Shown: in pieces, positions 26,302-34,434 of the stretch | How the letters are laid out: each line of letters opens with the position of its first letter | Numbering within the stretch: the stretch's first letter is position 1 | Origin: UBA1124 sp963933095 | GTDB lineage: Bacteria > Pseudomonadota > Gammaproteobacteria > Pseudomonadales > Cellvibrionaceae | DNA: 36,155 bases | Direction of reading: 5' to 3' | NCBI GenBank assembly: GCA_963933095.1 | Contig: CAWVSV010000012.1 | Span: 1-36,155, forward strand | Translations under genes and position numbers: made by a program | The notes under the pieces: generated by a model | Seen by the model: only the letters and a program-made list of their open reading frames with translations | What the model was told of the DNA's origin: nothing | Databases searched by the model: none

Positions 26302-26463
26302 ATGGATAATAAAGTTCTATTAATCATTCTGGCCATTTTCTTGCCACCCTTGGCCGCCTTTCTTAAAACTAAGGATGTTGTGCAGACTATTATCACTCTT
26401 GTACTTTGCTTCCTTGGCTTCATTCCGGGTATAGCGTACGCGCTGTGGCTAGTACTGAAGTAA
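26302..26463 (+). CDS. Pmp3/YqaE family small membrane protein (53 aa)
   Basis: A 53-residue protein with two hydrophobic helices (about 4-20 and 27-50) joined by a short polar turn, LKTKDV. The pattern FLPPLAAFLK...LVLCFLGFIPGIAYALWLVLK is that of the Pmp3/UPF0057 family. Those proteins are linked to membrane potential and stress in yeast and plants, and to stress induction in bacteria. TAGGAG is well placed before the ATG, and a strong terminator follows. It begins 31 bp after the HMG-CoA lyase stop and may be co-transcribed with it. Confidence 0.9.
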   Translation: MDNKVLLIILAIFLPPLAAFLKTKDVVQTIITLVLCFLGFIPGIAYALWLVLK

Positions 26464-26481
26464 TTCAGTTTTACGCTATTC

Positions 26482-26517
26482 AAAAGCCTCCGCAGCGAAA
26501 GTTGCGGGGGCTTTTTT
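26482..26517 (+). terminator. Intrinsic terminator after the Pmp3-family gene
   Basis: AAAAGCCTCCGCA pairs with TGCGGGGGCTTTT across an 8-base loop, with one G:U pair, and then continues into a T-run. Confidence 0.9.
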
Positions 26518-26598
26518 GTTTTTAAATTGCCATAGCTTCGCGCCAAACCGAGCTGGCTGGTATGATTACGCCATTGTTCACTAGCAGCCGAGATTCCT

Positions 26599-28011
26599 TT
26601 GAGCCACTCCCCAAAATCCCAGTCCACAGATAAACTAGCCAACGCCTTTAGCAGCTTGGCATTAAAACCCGCACTGATTAAAACCCTGAGCGATCTCGGC
26701 TACAGCGAGATGACCCCCATTCAGGCTCAAAGCTTGCCCGCAGTACTGGCCGGTAAAGACGTATTGGCCAAAGCCAAGACCGGCAGCGGCAAAACGGCCG
26801 CCTTTGGTTTGGGGCTACTAAGCAAGCTCAAGGTAGAAAAGTTTCGAGTGCAATCACTGGTGCTTTGCCCTACTCGCGAGCTGGCCGATCAGGTCAGTAA
26901 AGAGCTGCGACGCTTAGGCCGAGGCATTCATAATATTAAGATTCTCACTCTCTGTGGCGGTATGCCCTTTGGCCCGCAAATCGGCTCGCTAGAGCATGGT
27001 GCACACATAGTCGTAGGTACACCTGGCCGCGTGCATGAGCACCTGCGCAAAGGCACATTGAACCTCGACAACCTCACGACTTTTGTTTTAGATGAAGCCG
27101 ACCGCATGCTCGACATGGGTTTTCAAGACACCCTTGATGACATTCTCGAGATGATGCCAAGCCATCGCCAAACACTGCTATTTTCTGCGACTTACCCAGA
27201 GAGTATTGAGGATATCTGCAGTCGCGTTCTCTATAAGCCGGTAGAAATCACCGTAGAGGCGGTACACGACAACAGCCAGATCCAGCAGCGCTGCTATGAA
27301 GTCGACAAGAACGAGCGCGAACAGGCACTGGTGCAGTTGTTGTCACACCACCAGCCCAAGTCGGTGGTGATCTTCTGCACTACCAAGCGCGACTGTCAGC
27401 AGTTGGCCGACAACCTCTACAATCGCGGCTTCTCGGCACTAGCCCTGCACGGTGACTTAGAACAAAGAGCTCGCGATCAGGTACTGATTCGCTTTTCCAA
27501 CGGCAGCACCAGCATCTTGGTGGCCACCGATGTAGCCGCCCGCGGCTTAGACATCAAAAACCTAGAGTGCGTAGTGAACTACGAGCTGACTCGCGACCCA
27601 GAAGTGCATGTACATCGCATTGGTCGCACCGGCCGCGCCGGCAACAAAGGTCTGGCCTTGAATCTCTGTACACCGGCAGAGATGCCGCGCGCCAACGCTA
27701 TCGAAGACTACCTCGATATAGAGTTCAGTTGGTCTAACCTGCCAACCCAATCTAGCGAAGCCAAGACCGGCTATCAGCCCGATATGATCTGCCTCAGTAT
27801 CGATGGCGGCCGCAAAGACAAGGTGCGCCCAGGAGATATTCTCGGTGCCCTAACCAAGGACGCCGGTCTGCCGGGTGCCGATATTGGCAAAATCGATATC
27901 GGTGATTTTCATGCCTACTTATCCGTTCACCGCCAGAGCGCCAAAGCCGCACTCAAACACCTACAAAATGGCAAAATTAAAGGCCGCAAGTTCAAGGTGC
28001 GTCGCTTTTAA
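26599..28011 (+). CDS. dbpA: ATP-dependent RNA helicase DbpA
   Basis: A DEAD-box helicase that acts in 50S subunit assembly and is specifically stimulated by hairpin 92 of 23S rRNA. Motifs in order: Q motif around TPIQAQ (39-44), AKTGSGKT (59-66), PTRELA (91-96), DEAD (165-168), SAT (196-198), and HRIGRTGRAG. The last 75 residues (ICLSIDGGRKDKVRPGDILGA ... KGRKFKVRRF) form the DbpA-type RNA-binding domain, which distinguishes it from other DEAD-box proteins. At 470 residues it is near the E. coli length (457). The start is a TTG at 26599 with a poor ribosome binding site, and no ATG is available nearby. Confidence 0.95.
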   Translation: MSHSPKSQSTDKLANAFSSLALKPALIKTLSDLGYSEMTPIQAQSLPAVLAGKDVLAKAKTGSGKTAAFGLGLLSKLKVEKFRVQSLVLCPTRELADQVSKELRRLGRGIHNIKILTLCGGMPFGPQIGSLEHGAHIVVGTPGRVHEHLRKGTLNLDNLTTFVLDEADRMLDMGFQDTLDDILEMMPSHRQTLLFSATYPESIEDICSRVLYKPVEITVEAVHDNSQIQQRCYEVDKNEREQALVQLLSHHQPKSVVIFCTTKRDCQQLADNLYNRGFSALALHGDLEQRARDQVLIRFSNGSTSILVATDVAARGLDIKNLECVVNYELTRDPEVHVHRIGRTGRAGNKGLALNLCTPAEMPRANAIEDYLDIEFSWSNLPTQSSEAKTGYQPDMICLSIDGGRKDKVRPGDILGALTKDAGLPGADIGKIDIGDFHAYLSVHRQSAKAALKHLQNGKIKGRKFKVRRF

Positions 28012-28040
28012 AGAATAGCTAATCGAGTAAAAAATATCGC

Positions 28041-28060
28041 TCTGTGAGCCTGCTCACAGA
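28041..28060. repeat. 9-bp inverted repeat after dbpA
   Basis: TCTGTGAGC-CT-GCTCACAGA is a near-perfect 20-base palindrome 30 bp after dbpA, without a T-run. It may be an RNA stem protecting the dbpA 3' end or a protein site upstream of the NlpC/P60 gene. Confidence 0.5.
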
Positions 28061-28117
28061 CATCGCCATCGCGCAGGAGGAGGATAAAAAGCCTCCGAGT
28101 CCTACTGGCGGTAATTC

Positions 28118-28591
28118 ATGCAATATTTACTCTTTTCCCTCGCGCTGATTATTTTGCAAGGCTGCGCCCAGCAGCCTAACGTCAGCCAGCTGCAAGCCTT
28201 TGCCGATACACCGCAGCATAATTATCAACAACTGCAGCAACAGCTGCGACATCACTACAGCGACTGGCAGGGCACACCCTATCAATACGGCGGTCTCAGT
28301 AAACATGGCATCGACTGCTCGGGCTTTGTCTATCTTACCTTTCGCAACCAGCTGGGCATCACTCTGCCACGCACTGGCGCCGCACAGAGCCGCATGGGGC
28401 AATCTGTATCTAAAAAGCAATTACAGCCCGGAGATTTAGTCTTTTTTAAAACTGCCGAAAAACAGCGGCATGCGGGCATTTATATCGGTCAGCAACAGTT
28501 TATCCACGCCTCCAGTTCCAACGGCGTCACACTGTCCAGTTTGAAAAATCCCTACTGGCGACAGCACTATTGGATGGGGCGAAGAATTTGA
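28118..28591 (+). CDS. NlpC/P60 family lipoprotein (cell-wall endopeptidase)
   Basis: A probable outer-membrane-anchored peptidoglycan peptidase of the MepS/Spr type. The signal peptide ends in the lipobox LQGC, with Cys16 as the lipidated residue. The NlpC/P60 domain has the catalytic Cys67 in GIDCSGF, His118 in RHAGIYIG and a third polar residue at His130 in FIHASSSNGV. At 157 residues it matches the short single-domain members. Such enzymes cut peptide cross-links to allow wall growth. It stands alone, 106 bp downstream of dbpA. Confidence 0.93.
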   Translation: MQYLLFSLALIILQGCAQQPNVSQLQAFADTPQHNYQQLQQQLRHHYSDWQGTPYQYGGLSKHGIDCSGFVYLTFRNQLGITLPRTGAAQSRMGQSVSKKQLQPGDLVFFKTAEKQRHAGIYIGQQQFIHASSSNGVTLSSLKNPYWRQHYWMGRRI

Positions 28592-28614
28592 CTAGTGGCT
28601 AGTAATCTTAGCGT

Positions 28615-29205
28615 TCAGAGAAAGTCTTCGGCGCTCTTCTTACTCTTTCGCAGCAGCACATAAGTTGCACCGCTACCGCCGTGCTGCTGCCTTGCAGAGT
28701 GAATGGCCAGCACCTCATCCATCTGTGGCAGCCAGTGCGCTACACAACTTTTCAGCAACGCCGGAATGTCACGCCCCTCGCCCTTCCCGTGAGTGATCAA
28801 GGCGCAGCGTATATCGTGCTCACGGCAATCGCGTACAAATTGATAAACCAAACCTCGCGCCTGATCGACCGTACTGTGGTGTAAATCCAACCGCGCCTCG
28901 ATGGTATATTTACCCGAGCGCAATTTTCGATACACCGAATCTTGAATACCATTGCGACGAAACTGCAGCTCAGCCTGGGGCTGCACCTGCTCAACGCCGT
29001 CAATCGCGGCGCCATTGCCACCACCAGACAAAATATTATTGTCCTGCAAGTTGACCGCAGCGGCAGCTAGACGCCGATGTTCGACACCAGGGCTATTATC
29101 GACATGATGGGGGCGTGGCGCGCGCGCGTCCGGCATCAAAGGCTTAACATCGCCCATAGCCTCTAAAAAGTCGTCATTTAAGAAATCGTCATTATCATCT
29201 GTCAT
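28615..29205 (-). CDS. Smr-domain protein (SmrA/YdaL-like)
   Basis: A 196-residue protein with an acidic N-terminus (DDNDDFLNDDFLEAM) and a C-terminal Smr domain, the small MutS2-related nuclease module. The domain landmarks are RLDLHHSTVDQA (near 102), CALITHGKGEG (near 137), and SGATYVLLRK at the end. The usual LDLHG reads LDLHH here, while the second motif HGKGEG is intact. Small stand-alone Smr proteins in gammaproteobacteria have been linked to cleavage or processing of nucleic acids; the target is not known. Confidence 0.88.
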   Translation of the reverse strand: MTDDNDDFLNDDFLEAMGDVKPLMPDARAPRPHHVDNSPGVEHRRLAAAAVNLQDNNILSGGGNGAAIDGVEQVQPQAELQFRRNGIQDSVYRKLRSGKYTIEARLDLHHSTVDQARGLVYQFVRDCREHDIRCALITHGKGEGRDIPALLKSCVAHWLPQMDEVLAIHSARQQHGGSGATYVLLRKSKKSAEDFL

Positions 29206-29254
29206 AGCGTTATTATACTAAGGTGGGCGGCGTTTAGGCGACACTCAAACGCAG

Positions 29255-30178
29255 TCATCTTAGCAACTCAGTCATTTTTTCGGCGGTCGCCAAACCCTGC
29301 CATAGCTGCGGGTTAGAGGCGGGGTAACCGGTTGCCTTTTCCATCTCCGCGACAATATCCTTTGCCCCCTGCAGCGACGGCATAATGCCCGTACCACGCG
29401 CCATTTGCCGGGCAAATATCGCCTCGCCATAATAGGTAAAGTCACGATCATCAGAGCAACCAAAAGATGAGTGTGTGGCATCAGCGGCGGTAGCTATCAC
29501 CGTATAGGGCGATTTTAGCGGCTCAATAAAGCCACCCGCAAAGCAAGCCGACACCACTATCACTCGCCATTTTATATCCGCCTCATCCAGCATGCGCCGA
29601 ACTTCAACAGCACCAAAATCTGTCACCGTGTGCGGCGGAAAATCGATCGACAACTGATGATCGCGCGAGCCATGAGAGGTTAAATACAAATAGAGCACAT
29701 CCTCGCGATCCATTTTTTTACCGATAACCTTTAACGCACGCTCCAAATTTTCATTGCTGGCCACAAGGTTGCTAGCGGTAGTTGTTTTATTATTAACCAA
29801 CGCCACCGAACGCCCAGCGGTATCGTACTGCCGATCAAACAGACGCTGGGTATACAGCGCCTCCTGCATAAACACGTCTTGCTTGGCGTCACCGGCAAAA
29901 CTGACAAAGTAGAGTTCGGTTTTCTCAGGGTTGCCAACATCAATCGAGCCGACAAAGTCCGCCACCAGCTCACCTTGAAACTGATTAACTGAACCTGAAT
30001 AGCGGTTGCCGCCACTGAGGATTTTGACTTCGATGTCTTCGAATTCATCTTGCTTGGGGGCTTTATCCGAGTAGTGAGTCAGGCCCTTTTCGTCCACCCA
30101 CTTGTAAAGAGCAGCGCTGGTATTGAGAGTGATTAAGATCGAGGCCAGACAAAAAATTGCGGGGAAAATTATTTTCAT
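29255..30178 (-). CDS. Secreted DUF4124 plus C13 (legumain-like) cysteine peptidase
   Basis: Signal peptide (about 1-22), then a DUF4124 module LYKWVDEKGLTHYSDKAP (24-41), and a caspase-fold domain of about 230 residues. The His-Cys dyad is visible as YLTSHGSRDH (His169) and VVSACFAGGFIEPL (Cys212), the arrangement found in peptidase family C13 and other clan CD proteases. The downstream segment TVIATAADATHSSFGC is also typical of C13. It should act in the periplasm. Its substrate is unknown, and it has no obvious inhibitor gene beside it. The DUF4124 start is nearly the same as that of the glutaredoxin fusion at 13549. Confidence 0.85.
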   Translation of the reverse strand: MKIIFPAIFCLASILITLNTSAALYKWVDEKGLTHYSDKAPKQDEFEDIEVKILSGGNRYSGSVNQFQGELVADFVGSIDVGNPEKTELYFVSFAGDAKQDVFMQEALYTQRLFDRQYDTAGRSVALVNNKTTTASNLVASNENLERALKVIGKKMDREDVLYLYLTSHGSRDHQLSIDFPPHTVTDFGAVEVRRMLDEADIKWRVIVVSACFAGGFIEPLKSPYTVIATAADATHSSFGCSDDRDFTYYGEAIFARQMARGTGIMPSLQGAKDIVAEMEKATGYPASNPQLWQGLATAEKMTELLR

Positions 30179-30240
30179 TGGATTACTAAACTCTCGAAAA
30201 CATAAATCTAAACATTTACATCACTCAAATGGATAAAGTC

Positions 30241-30648
30241 TCAATTTGTTAAAATCCAATTTTCAACTCGAAGCCCGGCGACCCGATTAAATTCTCTTTC
30301 ATTATTGGTGACCAAAATCATGCCCTTCGCGCGGCCATGACCAGCAATGTGCAGGTCATTCACACCAATGGTTTGCCCTTTTCGCTCCAGATCAGCTCTT
30401 ATATCACCATAGTGCGCTGCTGCCTGCGAATCGTAATCCAGCACCTCAAGGCGAGAAGTCAGATCGGCAATCACCTTTAAATTATGCTCCACCCGCTCAC
30501 TTTTCTCCGCCCCGTGCAGTAACTCAGCTAGAGTAATTGAACTCATACACATCTGCCCAGCGTGGCGGTTAAACACCTCAAGAACCGATATAGGGCGCCG
30601 CTTAATCACATAAATAATGATATTAGTATCAAGCATATACTTGAGCAT
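30241..30648 (-). CDS. vapC: VapC-type PIN-domain toxin
   Basis: A 135-residue PIN ribonuclease, the toxin of a type II pair. VapC enzymes cut tRNA-fMet or other RNA. The acidic residues are Asp7 (YMLDTN), Glu42 (LAELLHG) and Asp98 (IGVNDLHIAGH), with VTNNEREF (113-120) closing the site, so it looks active. The ATG overlaps the antitoxin stop (TAATG), coupling translation. It resembles the class that cleaves initiator tRNA by overall form, but the target cannot be read from the sequence. Confidence 0.93.
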   Translation of the reverse strand: MLKYMLDTNIIIYVIKRRPISVLEVFNRHAGQMCMSSITLAELLHGAEKSERVEHNLKVIADLTSRLEVLDYDSQAAAHYGDIRADLERKGQTIGVNDLHIAGHGRAKGMILVTNNEREFNRVAGLRVENWILTN

Positions 30649-30881
30649 TAAAGCGCCTCCCGCGCCTGCTGCTGTTGCGATGCGCGCTCAGTGAGAAAAT
30701 CGTCAGACACCCCCTCTTCCGCCATAAAGAAGCTATCCCACAGTTGATCCGCCGGTGTCAAAATACGCTCCTTACCGACAACACGGACCACGACCTTCTT
30801 CACCGTTTCAGGGAATCGAGTCTCCGCAGGCAATCTCACGGCCTGGGTCCTGTTATTCACAAATACTGTGCCTACTGACAT
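30648..30881 (-). CDS. vapB: VapB-type antitoxin
   Basis: A 77-residue antitoxin with an N-terminal SpoVT/AbrB-like DNA-binding domain: VFVNNRTQAVRLPAETRFP is the swapped-hairpin signature. The C-terminal tail, ILTPADQLWDSFFMAEE onward, should wrap around the toxin. I place the start at 30881, which has AGGTGG five bases upstream; the open frame runs further up but through the repeated operator. The stop overlaps the vapC start. The protein probably represses its own promoter through the repeats just upstream. Confidence 0.92.
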   Translation of the reverse strand: MSVGTVFVNNRTQAVRLPAETRFPETVKKVVVRVVGKERILTPADQLWDSFFMAEEGVSDDFLTERASQQQQAREAL

Positions 30882-30898
30882 ATCAGCCACCTTTTGAT

Positions 30899-30949
30899 GT
30901 ATATACAATAAGTATATAGCCCAGTGCGTATATAGCAATGGTATATAGC
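30899..30949 (-). promoter_or_regulatory. vapBC promoter with four iterated GTATATA boxes
   Basis: On the plus strand GTATATAGC occurs exactly at 30912, 30928 and 30941, and GTATATAC at 30899. Spacings are 13, 16 and 13 bp. On the minus strand TTGCTA (30938-30933) and TATACT (30916-30911), 16 bp apart, form a plausible promoter inside the repeats. This is a good candidate for the autoregulatory VapBC operator. Confidence 0.75.
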
Positions 30950-31073
30950 CAGGCGAGGCGGGCAACACCCACCCGATCCAGATAGGATTACAGACAAAAA
31001 AATGGCCGCCATAGCGACCAATCCAATCATAAATCAAAGACAAGAAACCTCAGGCTCTAAGCGACCAAGCTTC

Positions 31074-31144
31074 GTAGGGTGGGCAGTGCCCACCGCAGTA
31101 GCAACCCATCCGTTCACTCCTTTGGTGGGCGATGCCCACCCTAC
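31074..31144. repeat. REP-like element (paired GTAGGGTGGGC palindromes)
   Basis: The left arm GTAGGGTGGGCAGTGCCCACC and the right arm GGTGGGCGATGCCCACCCTAC are inverted copies of each other. Each is itself a palindrome (GGTGGGC..GCCCACC). Together they form a 71-bp element of the widespread GTAGGGTGGGC type of non-autonomous repeats. A separate perfect 16-base palindrome, CCAGCTAGCTAGCTGG, follows at 31145-31160. Confidence 0.85.
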
Positions 31145-31196
31145 CCAGCTAGCTAGCTGGTATTCAGGGCTGAGCGCCTCATATAAGCTGAAACCA

Positions 31197-31958
31197 TTAA
31201 TTCCCAATAGTTTTCACGCCTTCAGCAACCTTTGCATATGACAACGCCATAGTATTAACAATCGCCTCTACATCCGCTGCAGCCCCACCCAGCTTCCTTA
31301 ACTCCGACTCTCCTCGCTTAGGTGAGTGGTCAAAATGATAATCCAACATTAAAAAGTGTCTATCAGATATCGGCAGTGCGTATACATTGTGGGTTTCTTT
31401 ACCTACCAAATTGAAATTCAGCCACTAATTATCATTAATGTCTTTCGCGTGAAACCAGCTCTCATCTTCGGGATAATAATAATATAACTCAGTCGGAATA
31501 TGGCCTGAGGTCACAGCATTCTTTCGAGCGTCATCATTAAAGGCCTTATACCTTCCCTGATACACATCAGTAATCGCTGTCATTAGCTGATCATATGAAA
31601 ATAGATTTGCTCCTTCTGACCGTTGAAAAATAGTTACCGTTACATCAACTCGCCCAAACGGTTTCTCGAGAAGTTTTAACCCAGGGTATTCCCATTGATA
31701 AGGCAACGTATGGCTACTCTCGGTAGTTGTTCCCTCTAATATATCCTTACGGTCTCTAATTGAGCGCCTTATTTTCTCCAGACCAACTTTCCGTGCTCGA
31801 CTCCCCTTAACCAGCAACGTCACCGCATTCATACCTGTGAGCTGAGGAACCAAATCATTGGGGGCGTTATAGGTGGAGAAATTAATACCAACACGATTAA
31901 GCCTAGGCTTGTTATAGCTAATATTTATTGCCCCCGAGTTAAAAACGACACTATGCAT
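31197..31958 (-). pseudogene. Orphan gene of unknown function interrupted by one amber stop
   Basis: Two stretches lie in the same frame, separated only by a TAG at 31427-31425. The first, 177 codons from the ATG at 31958 (AAAAGG upstream), ends WFHAKDINDN. After the stop the frame continues WLNFNLVGKETHNVYALP and runs 75 more codons to 31197. Joined, they would make a protein of about 253 residues with no visible signal peptide or membrane segment. I recognise no family; the compact soluble character resembles immunity-type proteins, but that is only an impression. It could be a recent nonsense mutation, a sequencing error, or two real proteins. The base composition is more AT-rich than its neighbours. 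Confidence 0.6.
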
Positions 31959-32042
31959 GTCCAAAACCTTTTCATAGCAACGCATCTCGCACCAACGAAA
32001 GAAAAGACCACGCCAACACTTACCTTCTTTCACAAAAAAAAA

Positions 32043-32065
32043 GGGCCGCATAAGCGGCCCTTTTT
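32043..32065. terminator. Strong terminator after acs
   Basis: GGGCCGC, loop ATAA, GCGGCCC with a T-run on the plus side and a long A-run on the minus side (a 9-base U-tract in the acs transcript). It ends acs and insulates the orphan gene. Confidence 0.92.
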
Positions 32066-32087
32066 CAAATCAACAACCAAACAACAA

Positions 32088-34025
32088 TTACTTATTGGCG
32101 CGATTCTCAATCAAGTCATCAACCACCGAAGGATCGGCCAGGGTAGACGTATCACCCAGCTCACCCACTTCGTTGGCGGCAACTTTGCGCAAAATGCGGC
32201 GCATGATCTTGCCCGAGCGGGTCTTCGGCAGGCCTGGGGCCCACTGAATAATGTCAGGCTTGGCGATTGGGCCAATTTCCTTAACGCACATTTTAACCAG
32301 CTCTTTCTTCAACTCATCGCTTGGCTCTTCACCATTCATCAACGTTATGTAGGCATAGATGCCCTGACCTTTAATGTCGTGCGGGTAACCAACCACAGCC
32401 GCTTCAGCCACTTTTGGATGCAATGTCAAAGCAGATTCAACTTCGGCGGTACCCATGCGGTGACCCGATACGTTCAATACATCATCGACGCGACCGGTAA
32501 TCCAATAGTAGCCGTCTGAGTCGCGACGCGCTCCGTCGCCGGTGAAGTAATAACCTGGATAGGTAGTGTAGTAGGTGTCGATGCAGCGCTGATGATCGCC
32601 GTAGACACTGCGAATCTGTGAAGGCCAGCTCGATTTAATAGCCAGCGAGCCAGAACAAGCGCCTTCCATCTCATTGCCTTCGGCATCGAGAATAACCGGT
32701 TCTACACCAAAGAAAGGTACAGTCGCAGAGCCCGGCTTCAATGCAGTAGCACCTGGCAGCGGCGTCAGCATGTGCGCGCCAGTCTCGGTCTGCCACCAAG
32801 TATCAACAATTGGGCATTTCTCGTTACCGATAACCTTGTAGTACCACTCCCAAGCTTCTGGGTTAATTGGCTCGCCTACAGTACCCAGTACGCGCAAACT
32901 GGCGCGTGAAGTGCCCTCTACTGGGCCATTACCCGATGCCATCAACGCGCGAATAGCGGTTGGAGCCGTGTAGAAACTATTCACTTGGTGCTTGTCGACG
33001 ATATCCCAGCAGCGTGATGGGGATGGGTAAGTCGGCACACCTTCAAACATTAAGGTGGTGGCGCCGTTAGCCAGTGGGCCGTAAACGATGTAGCTATGGC
33101 CAGTCACCCAACCTACGTCAGCGGTACACCAGTAAACATCGCCTTCTTGGTAATCGAAAACGTACTTATGGGTCATTGCCGCCTGCAGCAAGTAGCCGCC
33201 GGTGGTGTGCAGCACACCCTTAGGCTGGCCAGTAGAACCCGAGGTGTAAAGGATGAACAACGGATCTTCTGAGTCCATCATCTCCGGCTCACAGTCGCCA
33301 GCGGCGGCAGCGGTAGCGGCTTCATACCAAACGTCGCGACCTTCGGTCCAGGCGATATCACCACCAGTGCGCTTCACCACTAAACAAGTATGAACACCGG
33401 GGCAATTAGCCAGTGCCTTATCGGCGTTGGCTTTAAGCGGCACGTGACGGCCACCACGAACACCTTCATCGGCGGTGATCACCACTTTACAGTCAGAGTT
33501 ATTAATACGGTCTTTCAGCGCTTCCGGAGAGAAGCCACCAAATACGATCGAGTGGATAGCACCGATGCGGGCACAGGCCAGCATAGCGTAAGACGCTTCA
33601 GGGATCATTGGCATGTAGATACAAACACGCTCGCCCTTTTTAACGCCGCGCTCTTTAAGCACGTTAGCCAAACGACAAACTTTATCGTATAGGTCGTTGT
33701 AGGTAATGCTCAGATCAATCGCAGGGTCGTCAGATTCCCAGATAATCGCCGTCTGCTCGCCTCGGGTTTCCAAGTGACGATCGATGCAATTAACGCTGAC
33801 GTTGAGCTTGCCACCGTCAAACCACTTAACATCACCCTTGCTAAAGTCGAACTCTCGTACCGTACTCCACTCTTTATCCCAGTTCAGAAATTCTTTCGCT
33901 TGTTCAGCCCAGAACTGTTCTGGCTGCTCAATAGAGCGCTGGTACATTTCTTGATACTTTTCCAAAGTAATGTGGGCATTAGCCGCAAATTCTTCGGGAA
34001 CCGGATAAGTGTGGACTTCTGACAT
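32088..34025 (-). CDS. acs: Acetyl-CoA synthetase (AMP-forming)
   Basis: Activates acetate with ATP and CoA, giving acetyl-CoA, AMP and pyrophosphate. The start is set at 34025 (MSEVHTYPVPEEF), giving 645 residues; AGGA sits 9 bases upstream, and a TTG six codons earlier is less likely. Adenylation motifs are present: YTSGSTGQPKGVL, WWQTETG, YFTGDGARRD, and GRVDDVLNVSGHRMGTAEVE. The C-terminal PKTRSGKIMRRILR contains the lysine that is acetylated by Pat-type enzymes to shut the enzyme off. It is an ordinary full-length enzyme in a single-gene transcript. Confidence 0.97.
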   Translation of the reverse strand: MSEVHTYPVPEEFAANAHITLEKYQEMYQRSIEQPEQFWAEQAKEFLNWDKEWSTVREFDFSKGDVKWFDGGKLNVSVNCIDRHLETRGEQTAIIWESDDPAIDLSITYNDLYDKVCRLANVLKERGVKKGERVCIYMPMIPEASYAMLACARIGAIHSIVFGGFSPEALKDRINNSDCKVVITADEGVRGGRHVPLKANADKALANCPGVHTCLVVKRTGGDIAWTEGRDVWYEAATAAAAGDCEPEMMDSEDPLFILYTSGSTGQPKGVLHTTGGYLLQAAMTHKYVFDYQEGDVYWCTADVGWVTGHSYIVYGPLANGATTLMFEGVPTYPSPSRCWDIVDKHQVNSFYTAPTAIRALMASGNGPVEGTSRASLRVLGTVGEPINPEAWEWYYKVIGNEKCPIVDTWWQTETGAHMLTPLPGATALKPGSATVPFFGVEPVILDAEGNEMEGACSGSLAIKSSWPSQIRSVYGDHQRCIDTYYTTYPGYYFTGDGARRDSDGYYWITGRVDDVLNVSGHRMGTAEVESALTLHPKVAEAAVVGYPHDIKGQGIYAYITLMNGEEPSDELKKELVKMCVKEIGPIAKPDIIQWAPGLPKTRSGKIMRRILRKVAANEVGELGDTSTLADPSVVDDLIENRANK

Positions 34026-34434
34026 AGAGATTACATCCTGCAAATTATGAGTATTAAATCTGTCTATATGAAGCTAGCCATATTCGCCGCCCACTTCATA
34101 TCGAATTCACAACCACTGAATTCTAAATTTGTTGCTGTTTGGCCACTCTTTCAAGCACCGTTACATGGATCCAAAACCAATAAAACCCCATGAACAAAAC
34201 AGGCGGCTGATATTAGCCGAAAAGCTAGGGCCTAGACAAACAAAAACCGCCCATTAAATGAGCGGTTGAGGTAAATTCACCCAATTTACTGAGTTAAATC
34301 GAGAAACCCTAGCAAATGATGATTTAAGCGACCCGCTATAAGGAGATATTGGCGCCAATTTCAACATTGCTGCCGTCACTACTGACGCCGCTTAAAAGCT
34401 GCCGATAATCACCCGCCAGCTCAACCGACTGTGC
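34026..34434. other. Intergenic region between panD and acs, about 400 bp
   Basis: No gene is seen. Besides the panD terminator it holds a CGGCT/AGCCG hairpin (about 34204-34219). Directly after the panD stop, the same frame runs on for 32 sense codons (AQSVELAGDYRQLLSGV and so on) to a TAG at 34338-34336. This may be chance or the remnant of another gene's 3' end. The acs promoter should lie at the left side. Confidence 0.45.
34242..34267 (-). terminator. Intrinsic terminator downstream of panD
   Basis: On the minus strand AACCGCTCATT pairs with AATGGGCGGTT through a short loop, followed by TTTTTG. It lies about 170 bp after panD and would end the panC-panD transcript. Confidence 0.8.

Noticed and set aside
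31002..31241. 79-codon plus-strand frame
   Set aside because: It crosses the REP-like element, and the translation is shaped by the repeat.
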